This document shows, one piece after another, positions 22,106 to 33,859 of a DNA stretch of 64,000 bases. The notes beneath the pieces are model-generated. The model was not told the DNA's origin. It ran no database searches and was given only the letters and a program-made list of their open reading frames with translations. Position numbers and translations under genes: made by a program. The stretch covers positions 147,501-211,500 of the forward strand of contig JAIQDT010003759.1 in the NCBI GenBank assembly GCA_021521415.1. The letters are read 5' to 3'. This DNA comes from Bidens hawaiensis (lineage: Eukaryota; Streptophyta; Magnoliopsida; Asterales; Asteraceae). Within the stretch, counting starts at the first letter, position 1, and each line of letters starts with the position of its first letter.

Positions 22106-22584
22106 TGTAAGGCCCCGTTACCGGTGACTCACATTTGGACGTCGGATTACTCATAAACATAGTTCTAATATCAGAGTTATTTAAAACATTCGCGGAAACG
22201 TTAATTTCGATCATTCGTTACAAAACATTTAATCATTTCCTTAAAACCATAACATAAAACATCATATTCAAAACATCATTTCTTCCATCTTCAGATGCCA
22301 GCCGTTCAATTCATGCCATGTGCCATTCTCATGCCAGCTCAATAAACATATATACCCGCGTGAATACTAAAAGTCAGCTACGCTGAATGATTTCTAGTTA
22401 ATTAGGCAACGTACAATACATTCACATACTTACTTATATACGTATCCGAAGATGCATATTACATACTTAACATATTCATCGTTCTTCCATACACATACTT
22501 TCATTCTTTCGTACTTTCTTTCTTTAACATACACAATACACACGTAACTAACCTTACATTATAAAGAGCATTTCGCCCTACATA

Positions 22585-22750
22585 CCTCGGATATTGTTAG
22601 GGTCCGGTACCCTCCATCCTCGGATATTATTAGGGTCCGGTCACCCTCCATCCTCGGATATTATTAGGGTCCGGTCACCCTCCATCCTCGGATATTCTTA
22701 GGGTCCAGTCTCCATTCCATCCTCGGATATTATTAGGGTCCGGTCTCCCT
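22585..22750. repeat. Five-unit ~34-bp tandem repeat in G2 LTR
   Basis: CCTCGGATATTATTAGGGTC plus CGGTCACCCTCCAT units, matching the array at 10082-10247. Confidence 0.95.
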
Positions 22751-23323
22751 TTCTTCCATACAACCATACCATACTTTTCTATATATTCATAATTATAACT
22801 TTCATACTTACACACATCATTTACACATCATATATAACAATCATATCTTCAAACTATCAACTAGCGGTGCATGCAATATCCGAATATCGTTCATGCACCG
22901 TCAAGAATTCATTCATACATAAATCATATAAGGCATACTCCTACTACTTAATGTAAGTGTATTAACTAATTACATCGAGTATGTACACAACCCCGAAAAC
23001 ATAACAAGGAATGGGGCTAGAAACTCACCTGTATCCTGTTGCGTTGTTAATCGCAATTCCTTTCTTTAACTGTGCTCTGCTTACTATATAAGAGTTACAA
23101 GTATCAATACTCGTTTAATCTAGTCTAGTAGCCTAGCATTAGCTCACTTTTACATAGCACTTTTACGGTTTTCCTTTATTTTAACATTCTAGCATTTTAT
23201 CTCATAGGTTCTTACATTACATACATTCACGCGTATGCACATATAGGTATGCATATAAAGGTTGCCATGTATCCGGGTCACAATATAAGCGAAATTGGTT
23301 ATAAGGTGAACTTATACATTTTA

Positions 23324-23498
23324 GCGAACTTAAAGATCAGGCGAACTTAGATATGGCGAAGTTTACAATTGGCGAACTTGGTGTGCTGCGAACTTACCAA
23401 AGAGCGAACTTAGCAACGAACTTGTACAGCGAAGTTAACCACATGCGAACTTGCATGTAGCGAAGTTATCTACGGGCGAACTTAACTTGGCGAAGTTG
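23324..23498. repeat. GCGAACTT/GCGAAGTT word array in G2 LTR
   Basis: Eleven exact copies of GCGAACTT or GCGAAGTT plus one ACGAACTT within 175 bp, all in one orientation, spaced 13-17 bp apart with unrelated spacers. The same 8-mers are the repeated word of the Copia elements SIRE-A and SIRE-B. Confidence 0.95.
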
Positions 23499-24418
23499 CC
23501 CAGCAGCTGCCACTGGTCGATCTTAACCCCCAAAATCATCTCCATTTCATCGTGAAATTCTTGTATATGGTATTAACCAAACCCCCGATCATTCCCAAGG
23601 TCATTTTCGGGTAAGACTCGGCCCGAATAAGCATTAAGTTTGGACCTTTAAGCTAAAACATTCAAAACTAGATTTAGGACTTTCTTTATCGAGCCGTTCA
23701 TAACCGCCGGTTCGTTAAGTTCATTTTTAACATCAAGTTTGCAACTTTATCACATAATAAGGTCTGATTTACTATCCTACTAAGTTTCATGCAAAACCGA
23801 CTTCGTTCACTCGTTCTTTTCACAAATCGAACACTACTCGTTTTACCCGAAACGAACCACCTAACCCGTTTATTATCAAGTTCCTTACTTTATCAATAAT
23901 CATGACACGATATATCATCCTACCAATTTTCATTTATATCCGTACACGAAAAGTAAACCTTTTTAACAAAAACGTACCTTTGAGGTTTTTGTATGAAATC
24001 ATTCGAGATGCTCAAAACCATATCAAACGAACTCCGATTTAAGTGATTCAAGTGGCCACGGAACCGCCTCGTCCCGATCTACAAACCCATCAGCTCACCT
24101 TCGCCGGAAACCTCCGCTACAGTCGCCGTAACAGCAGAAAATTCGCCGGAATCTTCACTTTTGAGCTGCTGTGGTTTTACTGATAAAAATCGGACTTCCC
24201 AACCTCTGATCGAAGATTATTTCGGTGGAAAATTTCATTTATATGTCAGGAATACTCGACTAAAATTTGAGACCTATCTGACGGCTAGATCTCCGGGAAT
24301 CTTTGTGTCTTTGTGGGTGTTTTTCTCAAAAACGGGAATTGGGTTAAGTGTGTGTTTTGATGGTGTAGGCTATGGTGTGGAGATTTATGAAAATGGAAAG
24401 GATTAGGGTTTTAAGAGG

Positions 24419-24426
24419 TATTTATA
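24419..24426 (-). promoter_or_regulatory. TATA box of G2 LTR
   Basis: TATAAATA on the minus strand, about 185 bp inside the LTR, conserved at 11651-11658. Confidence 0.65.
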
Positions 24427-24607
24427 CTTCCTTTAGTCCATGGACCTTAGGCCCATCTTTCCTTTTGGTCTATAATTAATTCCATCTAATTAGCCTATTT
24501 ATTCTTCCATCTTTATTATTTTATTTCTCTACTAACTTAAGTAAACTTTTCCATCTTAAATAAATAATGTATTAATTATTTATTCTTAGAAATTTCGGGA
24601 TGTTACA

Positions 24608-24622
24608 AGTCTACCCTTCTTA
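24608..24622 (-). other. Polypurine tract of G2
   Basis: Minus strand AAGAAGGGTAGACT abuts TGTAACATCCC. It fixes the orientation of this LTR family. Confidence 0.7.
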
Positions 24623-26923
24623 TAAGAGGTTTCGCCCTCGAAACCTGCTTAGTCCTTGTAAAAGGAATACTTCCTGTGTTCGCATTCTTTCTTGAACCGG
24701 CTTAGCTTCCTAACTTACCGGTTTATCCTTGTCTCACATTCATCGAGTGATATTAATTAGTTTTAGCTTTCTAAGTTGCTTATTCATGAAGTCCTTGATG
24801 ATACGTTTCCTTATTCAGACTTTGCTAGTGCATATCACTTCCACAAGTATGATCTCCTTCCTTGTCCTTTAAATTAGCACTGAATGACCATTCCGTCCAA
24901 TTACAACCTGTAGAAAATATACTACTTTGCAATACGTTCAAAACATATTAATTCCAAAAAAAGGAAACCTTTCCAGTTTCTTCTTAAGGGTTACTTCTTA
25001 AAATCCCTTCGTATATTCATTGAGAGAGAACATTTCTTGCAATTCTTGAGCGCATCCATTGCATAACTTGTAGGAGGATTCCTTAAGTCACCACTTATAC
25101 CTTCTTTCATTCTCAGCTGTGCATCAACATGTAAGGTTCATGAGTTATAGCTGTCCAAGGTAGCTTGATCATGAAGTCCATGATGATACATCTCCCTCTT
25201 TCTTGACTAATCAAGCCTTACGTTGTCCTATGAATCCATTGTTGTTTGCCGTTGCATATCAGGCTGTCAGATCTATCTTAACCAATTACCTTAACCGACT
25301 TCCTTTCTGGTATGTCTTGACCTTCTTTTATAATACTATTCTATCCCTTCCGTTCCAGAGGACTTCCCTTCCATGATCACATGATTATCAATTACTCACT
25401 AATCATTTGTGTCAAGACTCAATAAATCTAAACCATATCTACGCTTTCCTTGCATGTCTTCCCACTTTTTGTCCTTGGTTTCTAGCATTCTCTTGCATTG
25501 TGAATTTCGGCTCCACATTTGTAACACTTTTGGTTGTTCTTATCAGTGTTGGCAAATTATCATGTCTATCCATAACTGTCACATACCATGGACTCATCTT
25601 CATTTGACTTCTACTAAAGCGTTTCACTTCTATTAGTATATGCCTTCATTATAACCGACATCCAGACTTATAACCTTCATCTAAGATTTGGCCTCGAAGA
25701 TATCCATGACGTGGAATCCTCAGGCGACCAAATCTTAAAGTATTATCTTTCAACTCTCGGTGTAACTAGAGAATTCATTAATTTTTCATCTTGCTCTCAT
25801 CCTTTGTAACTTTTAACTGTGTCTCATGGATCTCGCTCATGCAATCCGAAGTACTAACTAATTTATACTACTTAGTTGTCGTGATAGCCTCTTCAACTTC
25901 ACGACTTAGCACGCCAGCGACCTCATTAGCCTCACCAGGATAATACTTGATTTCAAAATCACAATTCTTTTATCAGCCTTACCCATCTTCTTGTCTTATA
26001 TCCTGTTCCTTCTACTTGAAGAGATATACAAACTCTTATGACGAGTATTAATGGTGCACCTTGAAAACCTAGCATACAGTTACTCTTTCTTTAGCGCTCC
26101 AACACTTCTCTCAAGTGTTCAACATGTTCGGACTTATTCCTTGAATATTTCAAGATTATCATCAACAAAAGAGATGTTAGATTTGCCCACGTTCGGATGA
26201 CACACCCTATTCATCATAACCATATCTATTGCTTGAGCATTCGTCTATCCATTATATCACGAGAAACTCGTAGTATTCATATCGCGTCTGATATGTTGTC
26301 TCAGGGATGTCTGTTTTTTTTCACTTTCAACTGATGATAGCCTGCTCTGAGGTCAATTTGCGAGGACCAACTCGCACCTTGCATTTGATCAAACAAATTA
26401 TCTGTTTGTGGCAATATCTATTCTTCACAGTAAGCTTGTTCAACTAGTAGAAATCTATACACATTCTCATACTTTCGTCTTTTTCCTTCATGAACATCGC
26501 CGGTACACCACGTAGGGAAATACTCGGCATAGAACACCTTCGTTGAGGAGTTCTTGTAGTCGGGACATTAACTCTTTCATCTCGGACGACAGCAGGCTGT
26601 AAGGTGCTTTCGCGACGGGCTGTGATCCTAGTATTAACTCTATCTGGAATCCTACCTTTTGTTCCAGTGGAAACCCCGGAAGGTCCTATGGGAACACTTC
26701 TGGTTAGTCACACACTACAGGAACATCTTTCATTTCTTTCGTTTCGGCCGTAGCTTTGACAAAATACGCCAGGTAGGCACTGCACTCTCGCCTTAACAAT
26801 CCCTCAGCTTCTATCATCGGAATGACATCAAGCCTGAACATTCCTTATTACCATAAACCGTCACTATACTGCCATCCAATGACATAAACCTTATTAACTT
26901 ACTATTACATGCTATACGATCTT
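24608..26923 (-). pseudogene. Decayed internal region of G2
   Basis: No long frame survives. Islands recognisable on the minus strand: protease-RT linker and RT start at about 26440-26923 (SLDGSIVTVYGNK, LLRRECSAYLAYFVKATAE, APY-like, then EMKELMSRLQELLNEG) and a perfect CX2CX4HX4C knuckle CYKCGAEIHNAREC (25495-25536). The distance from RT to the PPT (about 1.8 kb) is too short for RT, RNase H, integrase and chromodomain, and the gag knuckle lies on the wrong side of RT, so the region is deleted and rearranged. The rest is recognisable only as Gypsy-like debris. Confidence 0.6.
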
Positions 26924-27161
26924 TGATGTACATAGAAATATACATCTTTTCGGCATCAAATAATCTCTAAAAACTGCAATTTCTATATAATAACATAGCA
27001 TAAAAGGCTACTTATCATAATAAAACATAATTTCAGGTGAAACCAAACCCCAGATGAAGAAACAAGCAAAAAGACGAAGAAAAACAGAAGAAAACACAAG
27101 AAAACAAAGAAACACGCCCACATGCTTCTGACACAAGAAAAGACAAAATCTGGAAACAAAA

Positions 27162-27446
27162 GCACGGGGCCGTGCTCATCATGCACGGGGCCGTGGACGG
27201 GAATGCAGAAAAGACAAAGAAGAATTGAGCACATGTCACTAAAAACCACGGGGCCGTGCCTACTAACCACGGGGCCGTTGCCACCTCACACAAAAGACAA
27301 AACAAATCTGGCACATGGCATAAAAAGCCACGGGGGCGTGCCTCTGGAAGCACGGGGCCGTGCTTACCTTCTAGAAACGACAAAACAAATCTGGCACATG
27401 TCATAAAAATGCACGGTGGCGTGCTCACCAAGCACGGGGCCGTGCC
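27162..27446 (+). repeat. CACGGGGCCGTG palindrome array in G3 LTR
   Basis: About eight copies, in pairs, of CACGGGGCCGTG or variants (CACGGGGGCGTG, CACGGTGGCGTG), interspersed with AAAGACAAA...TCTGGCACATG spacers. It lies immediately upstream of the TATA box. Confidence 0.95.
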
Positions 27447-27473
27447 TCACCATCCAGATTGCCTATAAATAGT

Positions 27474-27481
27474 GGCTCATG
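27474..27481 (+). promoter_or_regulatory. TATA box of G3 LTR
   Basis: GCCTATAAATAGTGG is a consensus plant TATA box directly after the word array; transcription would start about 30 bp downstream. Confidence 0.8.
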
Positions 27482-28770
27482 TTGCATTCATTTGGTGTGA
27501 CTTGAAAAGAATTCTCTCCGGTTTTCACTTATAAAAACACACACTAACACTTACTTTGAAGATCTAGTGAAGAGTTTGAAGGTTTGGAGGTCATCACCAC
27601 TAATCATCATCATCATCAACATCATTAAGAAGAAAGATTCATCTACATTTGGTTAGATTGTTCCAAGTTTAATCATGTATTTGTTATTATCAATCATCTT
27701 AATGTTTATCATCATGCTCATTATGAGCTAAACTCCTTTTACCATCTAAAATCTATGAAGAAGCTTTGTTTTACTTGATAATTAATCAAGACATGTGATT
27801 TAGTCTAGTAAAGTACATGGTTATATTACAATTATCTTTTGATGAGAAATGTTTCACCATCTTAAATCACTAATTCAAAGTTGGTGGTTGTTAATCTCAT
27901 TGGCAATCGTTCATGATCGATTCATGTTCTTGAAAGATAGAAATACTTTGATACAATACCGAAACATGGATCCTTATATTGTACTTAGAAATGATGAGAT
28001 ATAAGTTATGGTGTATTTTTCTAAACCTTGGTAATCCGAAAATGGCTTTGCTTAGGATATCAATTAGTTAAAGAAACCATATGTTAACGGAATGTGTAAC
28101 TATAACCTACTTAGATCAACCAAGGGGAGGTTGTGTGATGAACTACAACCACCCGAAGTTGTTAGAATTGATATTCGAGAAATTGAAGTCAATACTAATC
28201 TTTCTACTTTACGAAACTACTTTCCAAATTAAATTGACATCATTGAGATGGTATGACATTAGGAAAGGGTGGACTTTAAAATGCGCATATCATCTCCTTA
28301 GTGCCAAAGATGCTCACTTAAGGTTTAAGGAGCTATCTATCATATATTGCTACGGTAAGTTTATCACATGTCTACATATTAATTATCAATGCTAAAATGG
28401 AGTGGATTCTTGATCTTAGATGGTAACCTTCGCATAATTGAACAACTCGTTTAGAATTTCTTATCTTTGTCACCTATATATTATATATAAGTATTTATAT
28501 TATAAAAAGTTCAAAAATTAACCCAAAAATGATTAAAACCTCCGATTAAAGTAAAACAACGATTTATAATTAGAAACATTTGTGTCCACGGATCGATACT
28601 TGGTTCTTACCAATACTATTCTACATATACGATAGGTACACTTGCCTATTTTGTGTGTGTTTAGTCTTTGTAGAAATCACTTTTATAAATTTAAAACACG
28701 ATCTTGTGCTAAAGCAACACATTCCATCCTTTTATATTTTATACCACACGCACGCAAGCATCAAAGTTTT

Positions 28771-28788
28771 TGGCGCCGCTGCCGGAGA
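28771..28788 (+). other. PBS of G3 (tRNA-Asp)
   Basis: TGGCGCCGCTGCCGGAGA matches the tRNA-Asp complement at 16 of 18 positions. The leader to 29090 is AT-rich and dominated by TTTAG/CTTAG words with no gene. Confidence 0.9.
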
Positions 28789-29090
28789 CACGGTACGTTT
28801 CTAAGAACGATCCAAGTTTTAATTTAATCATTGTTTATAATTGTACAAATTTTTTAACTTCTAATTTATTTTATCTTTATTTTTTTTACTAAATACTAAA
28901 ATATATAATTTTACGGCTAGCCTAATTTTTAGCTTTATTTACCTTGCCTTACTCTAATTAATTTAGACCTTAGTTTAGTTTAGGTTAGTTTAAAGTAGCT
29001 TAGCTTAACTTGTAGCTTAATATTAGACTTACCTTTTAGACTAACTTTAGCTAACTTTTACTTTAGTTTACTTTTGATTTAGTCCCATGT

Positions 29091-29204
29091 ATGTCCTCTA
29101 CTTCTGAGCCTGAGCTTGTTTCTTCAATTTCTGAACCGGAACGACTCTTTCATCGACGAACTCGTAAACGGACTACGAAAAACCGCCGAAACAATCAAAG
29201 ATGA
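29091..29204 (+). pseudogene. gag N-terminus of G3
   Basis: Short frame MSSTSEPELVSS...RTRKRTTKNRRN ending in TGA; an acidic-then-basic start preceding the main gag domain. The stop makes it non-functional. Confidence 0.5.
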
Positions 29205-29247
29205 ATCAGTAGACGCCACCACATGAGAAGAAAATCAAACCGAAGAA

Positions 29248-30436
29248 ATGATGGCGGCCCAGAACAATGAGCCGAACATGAGCCTGTATGCCAAGCCAAC
29301 TCTCGAAGGCTACGGCAATGGAGTGGCTCCATCCGAAATCACCGAAAATTTCAAAATCAAATCTAGCACCATTCATATGGTGGAAAATTCAGTTCAATTT
29401 CATGGTCTCCTCGACGAGGACCCTCTTTCTCACATATCCTGATTTCTACGAATATGCGGAACATTTAAAATCCAAAACTGTTCAGAAGATCAAATCAAGC
29501 TTAAACTCTTTCCTTTCTCTCTAAGGGGCCAAGCCCTAGAATGGATAGAATCTCTTTCCTCTGGTTCCATCACCACTTGGGACCAGATGGTTGAACAGTT
29601 TCTCCTCAAATATTTTCCGCCGGATAAAACCGCCAAATACCGAGCCAACATTACCGGATTGCGGACCGTTGATGATGAATCGCTACACGCAGCATGGGAG
29701 AGATACAAAAGTATTCTAAGAAGATGCCCACATCATGGACTGAGCGTATGGTTACAAGTTCAAACTTTCTTTGACGACAATCCAGTCAAAACAAACAGGC
29801 CATCGACCAGATCGTTGGTGGAGACCTGGGATCCAAATCACCTAACGAAGCATTTGAAGTCCTGGAGAAGGTCGCAAAGAAGAGTTTCGCTTATAACTCA
29901 CCAAGATCTAAACCTACCCATAAAGGAATACACCACGTTGATTCCAACACTCTTGTCACAGCACAGCTTGAAGCTCTTTCTAAAAAATTCGAACAACTTC
30001 AAGCCGAACTATCAAGAACCAGACTCACCTTTGATACTTGTGGAGGAAATCATAAGACAAGTGACTATAAACAAGTCATTATGGCCATGGAAGAAGTCGA
30101 TTTCATCGCTCGACAGAACAAAGCTTTCAGCAACAACTACAATCCAGGATGGAGAAACCACCCGAATTTCAGCTGGAAAGACGGAGGTAACACTCAACCT
30201 TTACCCGGATTCGAAAAAAGACCAATAAATCAACCCTTCCAGCCAAAACCTCAATTTCAAGATCAAAGTTCTAGTAGCCTTCAAAACCCAAGCTACTCTA
30301 AGATCGAAGAAATGCTGATCCAATTAATGACCAAAACAAATGAAGCAGAAAAGAAAGCCGACTCAAGAGCTGTTGATATCAGCGGAGTATTATTAAAACA
30401 TGAAGCCGATCTCAAAAGTCAACAAGCATCACTTCA
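29248..30436 (+). pseudogene. gag of G3 (Retrotrans_gag domain), broken
   Basis: Contains the Gypsy gag signature (LRGQALEWIESL, TTWDQMVEQFLLKYFPP, ESLHAAWERYKSILRRCP). Single-base frame changes near 29440 and 29760 and a stop around 29523 break it. The C-terminal part (30081-30436, DFIARQN, NNYNPGWRNHPNFSW) is typical of Athila gag and ends at QASLH, where SIRE-A is inserted; it resumes at 55184 with QNLETQIGQIA. TSD CTTCA at 30432-30436. Confidence 0.85.
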
Positions 30437-30858
30437 TGTAGGTTCCCAGCCGGATCTACACGAGATATCTCGTTCTACGTAGGTGCGGAATCCCTACGTA
30501 AGACGTTACGAGCGTAGAAGACGATACGAGTTAACACGATCGAACACACGTTACAATAAACAAATACTCGTTATATTGCAACCTTAAACACGTGATATCA
30601 ATCACTGATTACAGGACTCGTAAACAAGTAAAATAATAAACTGACTGAATAATTGAAAACATAAGCCGTAACTTATGTTTATATAATCACGACAACTTCG
30701 CCTGGCATGTTCAGGCGAAGTTGTCACTAACTTCGCTTAGTTCACAAGTTCGCCTGTATCAGCGAACTTGTGAGCTAACTTCGCTTACATACAAACACAA
30801 ATCCAAACGACTCGATTACAGACACTAGACACTGAACTACTGACATCATGTACCAACA
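30437..30858 (-). repeat. 3' LTR of SIRE-A
   Basis: TGTTGGTACATGATG... on the minus strand, with GCGAAGTT/AACTTCGC words. 422 bp. Confidence 0.95.
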
Positions 30859-30874
30859 GACTCCCCCTTGGCAG
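30859..30874 (-). other. Polypurine tract of SIRE-A
   Basis: CTGCCAAGGGGGAGTC on the minus strand, adjoining the LTR; identical to the SIRE-B PPT. Confidence 0.9.
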
Positions 30875-30938
30875 TAGCTTCATCTCTTTATCTTCAAACA
30901 CGTGTCTTGTAATCTTCAACAATCTTGAATCTTCATCT

Positions 30939-32801
30939 TTAAGCATTCACTCCTTCTCGTACACATACCGACACAACTCTTTGATATTTCCTCGCTTCGT
31001 CTTTCCAAGCAGGAATATAAAAGATTTTCTTCTCATTCAGCACCTGCAGATCAGCTCGAGACAGGTTCACTAGATGCATCGGATCATAGACTCTCAGCAG
31101 CTTTTGTTCATCTTCGTCTTCCATCACTGCTTCAGCTGTCTCACAATCTACATACCACCACTTCAACTCTTTGAGCACATCCTTGGGCATTTGTTTCATC
31201 GGCACTTCTTTCAAGCACCGGATCGGTTTATACTTCATAATCATCAAAGGCTTGCCATCTGCTCTCAACCCTCTATCTTTATCTTCCATAAGTTTTCCCT
31301 TCTGTGGTTTCAACAGCTCGAACTTCTTTTCCTTTATACTCTCCTTCCAAACTATCTTCCCGATGACTCTAGCCATATTATCATCACTTCGATTTATCAA
31401 TCCTAATCTGGCTAAGTCTTTCACTTCACATTCTGGCAATGTGTTCAACGATCTCAACATTCTTTTGAAGTACTGAACGCCATCATACCTTTTAATCATG
31501 AAGAGCCTCAACTGCTCATCGTATATCCAGCAAATAATCCCCTTTCTCGCTTCAGCATAGCCTCTAATGTTGTAACTCTTCTTGAACATTGTAGGGACCG
31601 CTGGTTTCTTCGTTTTGACGAACCACTGAGCATAGCCTTCTTTCCATCTAGGCTGCTCTTCCCATTCCGTCTCATCATTCCCAATCTCTTGACTCATATC
31701 TGCGTTATCTACTTCCGGAATCTCATGCTCTACATTTTCTTCTACTATCTCTCCCTCTTCTATATCATCATCAATAACAATCTCTTCTCCAATCTTCTCT
31801 ATTTCTTCAACCGGTAATACATCATCATCACCTATGAAGTCATCATCCATCTCCTCAACCTCCACCACCACCACATCATCACCACCAGCTGCACTTGTTG
31901 ACTCCCCATGAGTTGTGGAAGTCCCAAGAGCTTGTTCAGTTCTTGGCAACTCTCCACCTGCACCTTTCGATGCATTGGGATCATCGTCTCGATCATTACG
32001 TCTCTTGGTCCTCAACTCATCGCCTTTACAGCTCGTCTCCCCCTGAGATGCCAAGAACTCCTTCAAAGCATCTATGATTTTGCCATGTTCTACCAGCAGG
32101 GACGACTGCATCTGATTCTCTGCAATTAGGCGCTGAATAGCCTGGGTCTGGATAAGATTCACCCTTGATTGTTCTGCCACGACCCGTTCAAGTGCTGCTA
32201 TTCGTTCAGAGTCTGATAAGGTTGCATCGAAATCAAACCTCAGATGAGATATATCTTGAGTGTACTGAGGAGGGATTTCCGATGTAACCGGGACCTCAGA
32301 AGTAGGCATAGACGTAACCGCAGGTGGTATCGTCACCGATAACCCTGCAGTGGCCACAACCGTCGACTCAATAAAATGTGCCACGACCTCCGTTAGAGTA
32401 AGAGTTGTAGGTGGCAACGATACGATTTCCGGAGCCGAAAGTTGGAAAGTAGTTGGTGGGAGGCCAAAAGATGATGAGGTAGCCACCACGGGAACATCCG
32501 TGGCGCTTGGCCTTGTAACTTGTAATGTTGAGGGAACCATTGTCATACCGGACAGTGCGGGTGGGGTGAAACGTACCACCCTCGAGCTCTCACCAGGTCC
32601 CGATCCTGCACCTGCCCGTTCCCTTCTTGATCTACGGATCAACTGTTGAACTTCTTCTTCATAGTCTGACTCGTTGTCATCATCAGTTCTTTTTCTTTTC
32701 CCATGAACTCGTTCATGTGTTACCAAAATCCGTCTTGCTTCGGCCACTTCATCATCAGAATCTGAGCCAGCCACCGTTGTAGCTGCCCTAGTAACATTCA
32801 C
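30939..32801 (-). pseudogene. 3' ORF of SIRE-A, central and C-terminal part
   Basis: 620 codons on the minus strand. In order: a Ser/Asp/Glu- and Arg-rich stretch with RRSRRERAGAG; a Pro/Thr/Val-rich stretch; a clear coiled coil at about residues 193-256 (SERIAALERVVAEQ, IQTQAIQRLIAENQ); a strongly acidic stretch (DDDIEEGEIVEENVE); and a conserved C-terminal domain (EEQPRWKEGYAQWFV, YFKRMLRSLNTLPE, YDPMHLVNLSRADLQ). It is separated from the N-terminal part by stops at about 32949 and 32810. It corresponds in place to the so-called env-like ORF of SIRE elements, but I see no signal peptide or membrane segment, so a viral-envelope role is unsupported. Confidence 0.85.
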
Positions 32802-32948
32802 ACCCGAAGCTCATTCAACCGAGACCTGTACATTCTCCTCTGGATCAACCCTCTCCATGTCAAAAAATTCTTGACCGCCAAACTCTGCGTCAAGGTCAAC
32901 GTTCTCCTCCGGTGACACAACAGGAGCAGCAGGTATAGCTTGAGGTGC

Positions 32949-33821
32949 TCATGCCTGTTGTGGTGCCGGGTCCCTAAACTCGTCCCCTCGAGCAGGCACA
33001 TACCCCGGGTTGATTAAGTACCCGAATAGTAGAGTATGTCGAGGACGGAGCTCAGGTTTGCTCCTCGCACTGGAGGATCTGCATTGGGCAAAGATCCTTT
33101 TGCTCACACTTTCGACGTATCGGATTGGGCGGCGCTGAGGTAGCGTTGGAGCAACATGATTCAAGATCATTTGGAGAAATCTTGGATACATGATAAATCT
33201 CTCACGCGCCACCGCTCTTCTTTGTCGATCGATCTCGTAGAAGACCATCTGACTAAAGCTGTAACGCTTGTTATAAGTCAGAGCAGTCATAGCCGACTGC
33301 ATGGTCGCGCCCATGCCATCAGTGCCCGCCTTTCTCCCTGACATGCATACTATCATGACATGCATGAGAAAGCGCCACTGGTCAAGCAAAAACCCCTTCC
33401 TTCTCTGAGTATCTCCCAAGGGACCAGAGTATCCCATCCTCAGAAACGCTCCATCACGGAAAGGAGCCACAAAATCTGTCGGGTCATCCCTCGTCTCATC
33501 TCCAAATCGTAAAGCCGCCCGGATCTGTTCAGATGAGAACTGAACAATGTGATTGTTGACTGTTGCTCGCATCACCGGGGGCTCGACCCTACAGTCATAT
33601 TCCACGGTCTGCCAAAAATCGTCAATGTTTGGCAAGGATATTGGCAGTGTTGTCGTAATCGCGTGGAATATACGCGAGCGTAATAGGAACGTGATGATTT
33701 CACGGAAATCATCAACTCCGCTCGCCTCCGGGTATAATGTTATATACATGTTGTGACCCGGGAAGAACTGTCTTTGGTTGTCACCACCGTCATCATCGCC
33801 TGCACCACCTACAGCAGCCAT
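32949..33821 (-). pseudogene. 3' ORF of SIRE-A, N-terminal domain
   Basis: 290 codons from ATG 33821 (MAAVGGAGDDDGGDNQRQFF), continuing into the 620-codon frame after nonsense codons that SIRE-B lacks. The globular part has FREIITFLLRSRIF, VNNHIVQFSSEQIRAALRFG, FLMHVMIVCMSGRKAG and MYPRFLQMILNH. The last motif is shared with the element H 3' ORF. The start is supported by the conserved ATG in SIRE-B and an acceptor-like sequence just upstream. Confidence 0.85.
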
Positions 33822-33823
33822 AT

Positions 33824-33846
33824 CTGCATCAAACAGACTAAGTTAG
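33824..33846 (-). promoter_or_regulatory. Splice-acceptor-like site before the SIRE-A 3' ORF
   Basis: Minus strand CTAAC (branch-point type), TTAGTCTGTTTGATGCAG, then AT and the ATG. Conserved in SIRE-B at 46488-46510. Confidence 0.5.
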
Positions 33847-33859
33847 ATAAACGTCAAAG

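Larger units (their letters stand above)
22106..24607 (-). repeat. 3' LTR of G2
   Basis: 2502 bp, TGTAAGGCCCC...GGATGTTACA on the plus strand, homologous to the 9751 solo LTR. It contains the five-unit tandem repeat, a GCGAACTT array and a TATAAATA box. The open frame at 24161-24406 has no recognisable product. Confidence 0.9.
22106..26923 (-). mobile_element. Element G2: chromovirus-like Gypsy retrotransposon, 3' part
   Basis: Minus strand. The LTR at 22106-24607 is followed (rightwards) by a PPT and a decayed internal region, then cut at about 26924 by G3; the 5' part lies beyond the window. Left TSD half GAAGA (22101-22105). The LTR start TGTAACATCCCGAAATTT on the minus strand and the protease-RT linker motifs fit the Tekay/Del-like chromovirus group; lineage is by inspection. 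Confidence 0.75.
26924..28763 (+). repeat. 5' LTR of G3
   Basis: About 1840 bp ending GCAAGCATCA, 7 bp before the PBS. The left end is the least certain border in the window; any point from about 26924 to 26975 is possible. It contains the CACGGGGCCGTG array and a strong TATA box. The open frames across 27033-27470 are by-products of the GC-rich array. Confidence 0.7.

Noticed and set aside
9751..24607. 9751-11815 and 22106-24607 as the two LTRs of one element
   Set aside because: Each has its own context: the first is flanked by a complete TSD (CAATC) and is solo; the second adjoins a PPT and has GAAGA on its left. Their lengths and internal arrays differ strongly.
27033..27431. 132-codon Cys/Pro-rich minus-strand frame and the overlapping plus-strand frames
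   Set aside because: They are produced by the GC-rich CACGGGGCCGTG array in the G3 LTR, have no conserved domain and are not kept elsewhere.
28081..28395. 104-codon frame in the G3 LTR as a host gene
   Set aside because: It lies between TATA box and PBS within the LTR, with no domain and no neighbour support.
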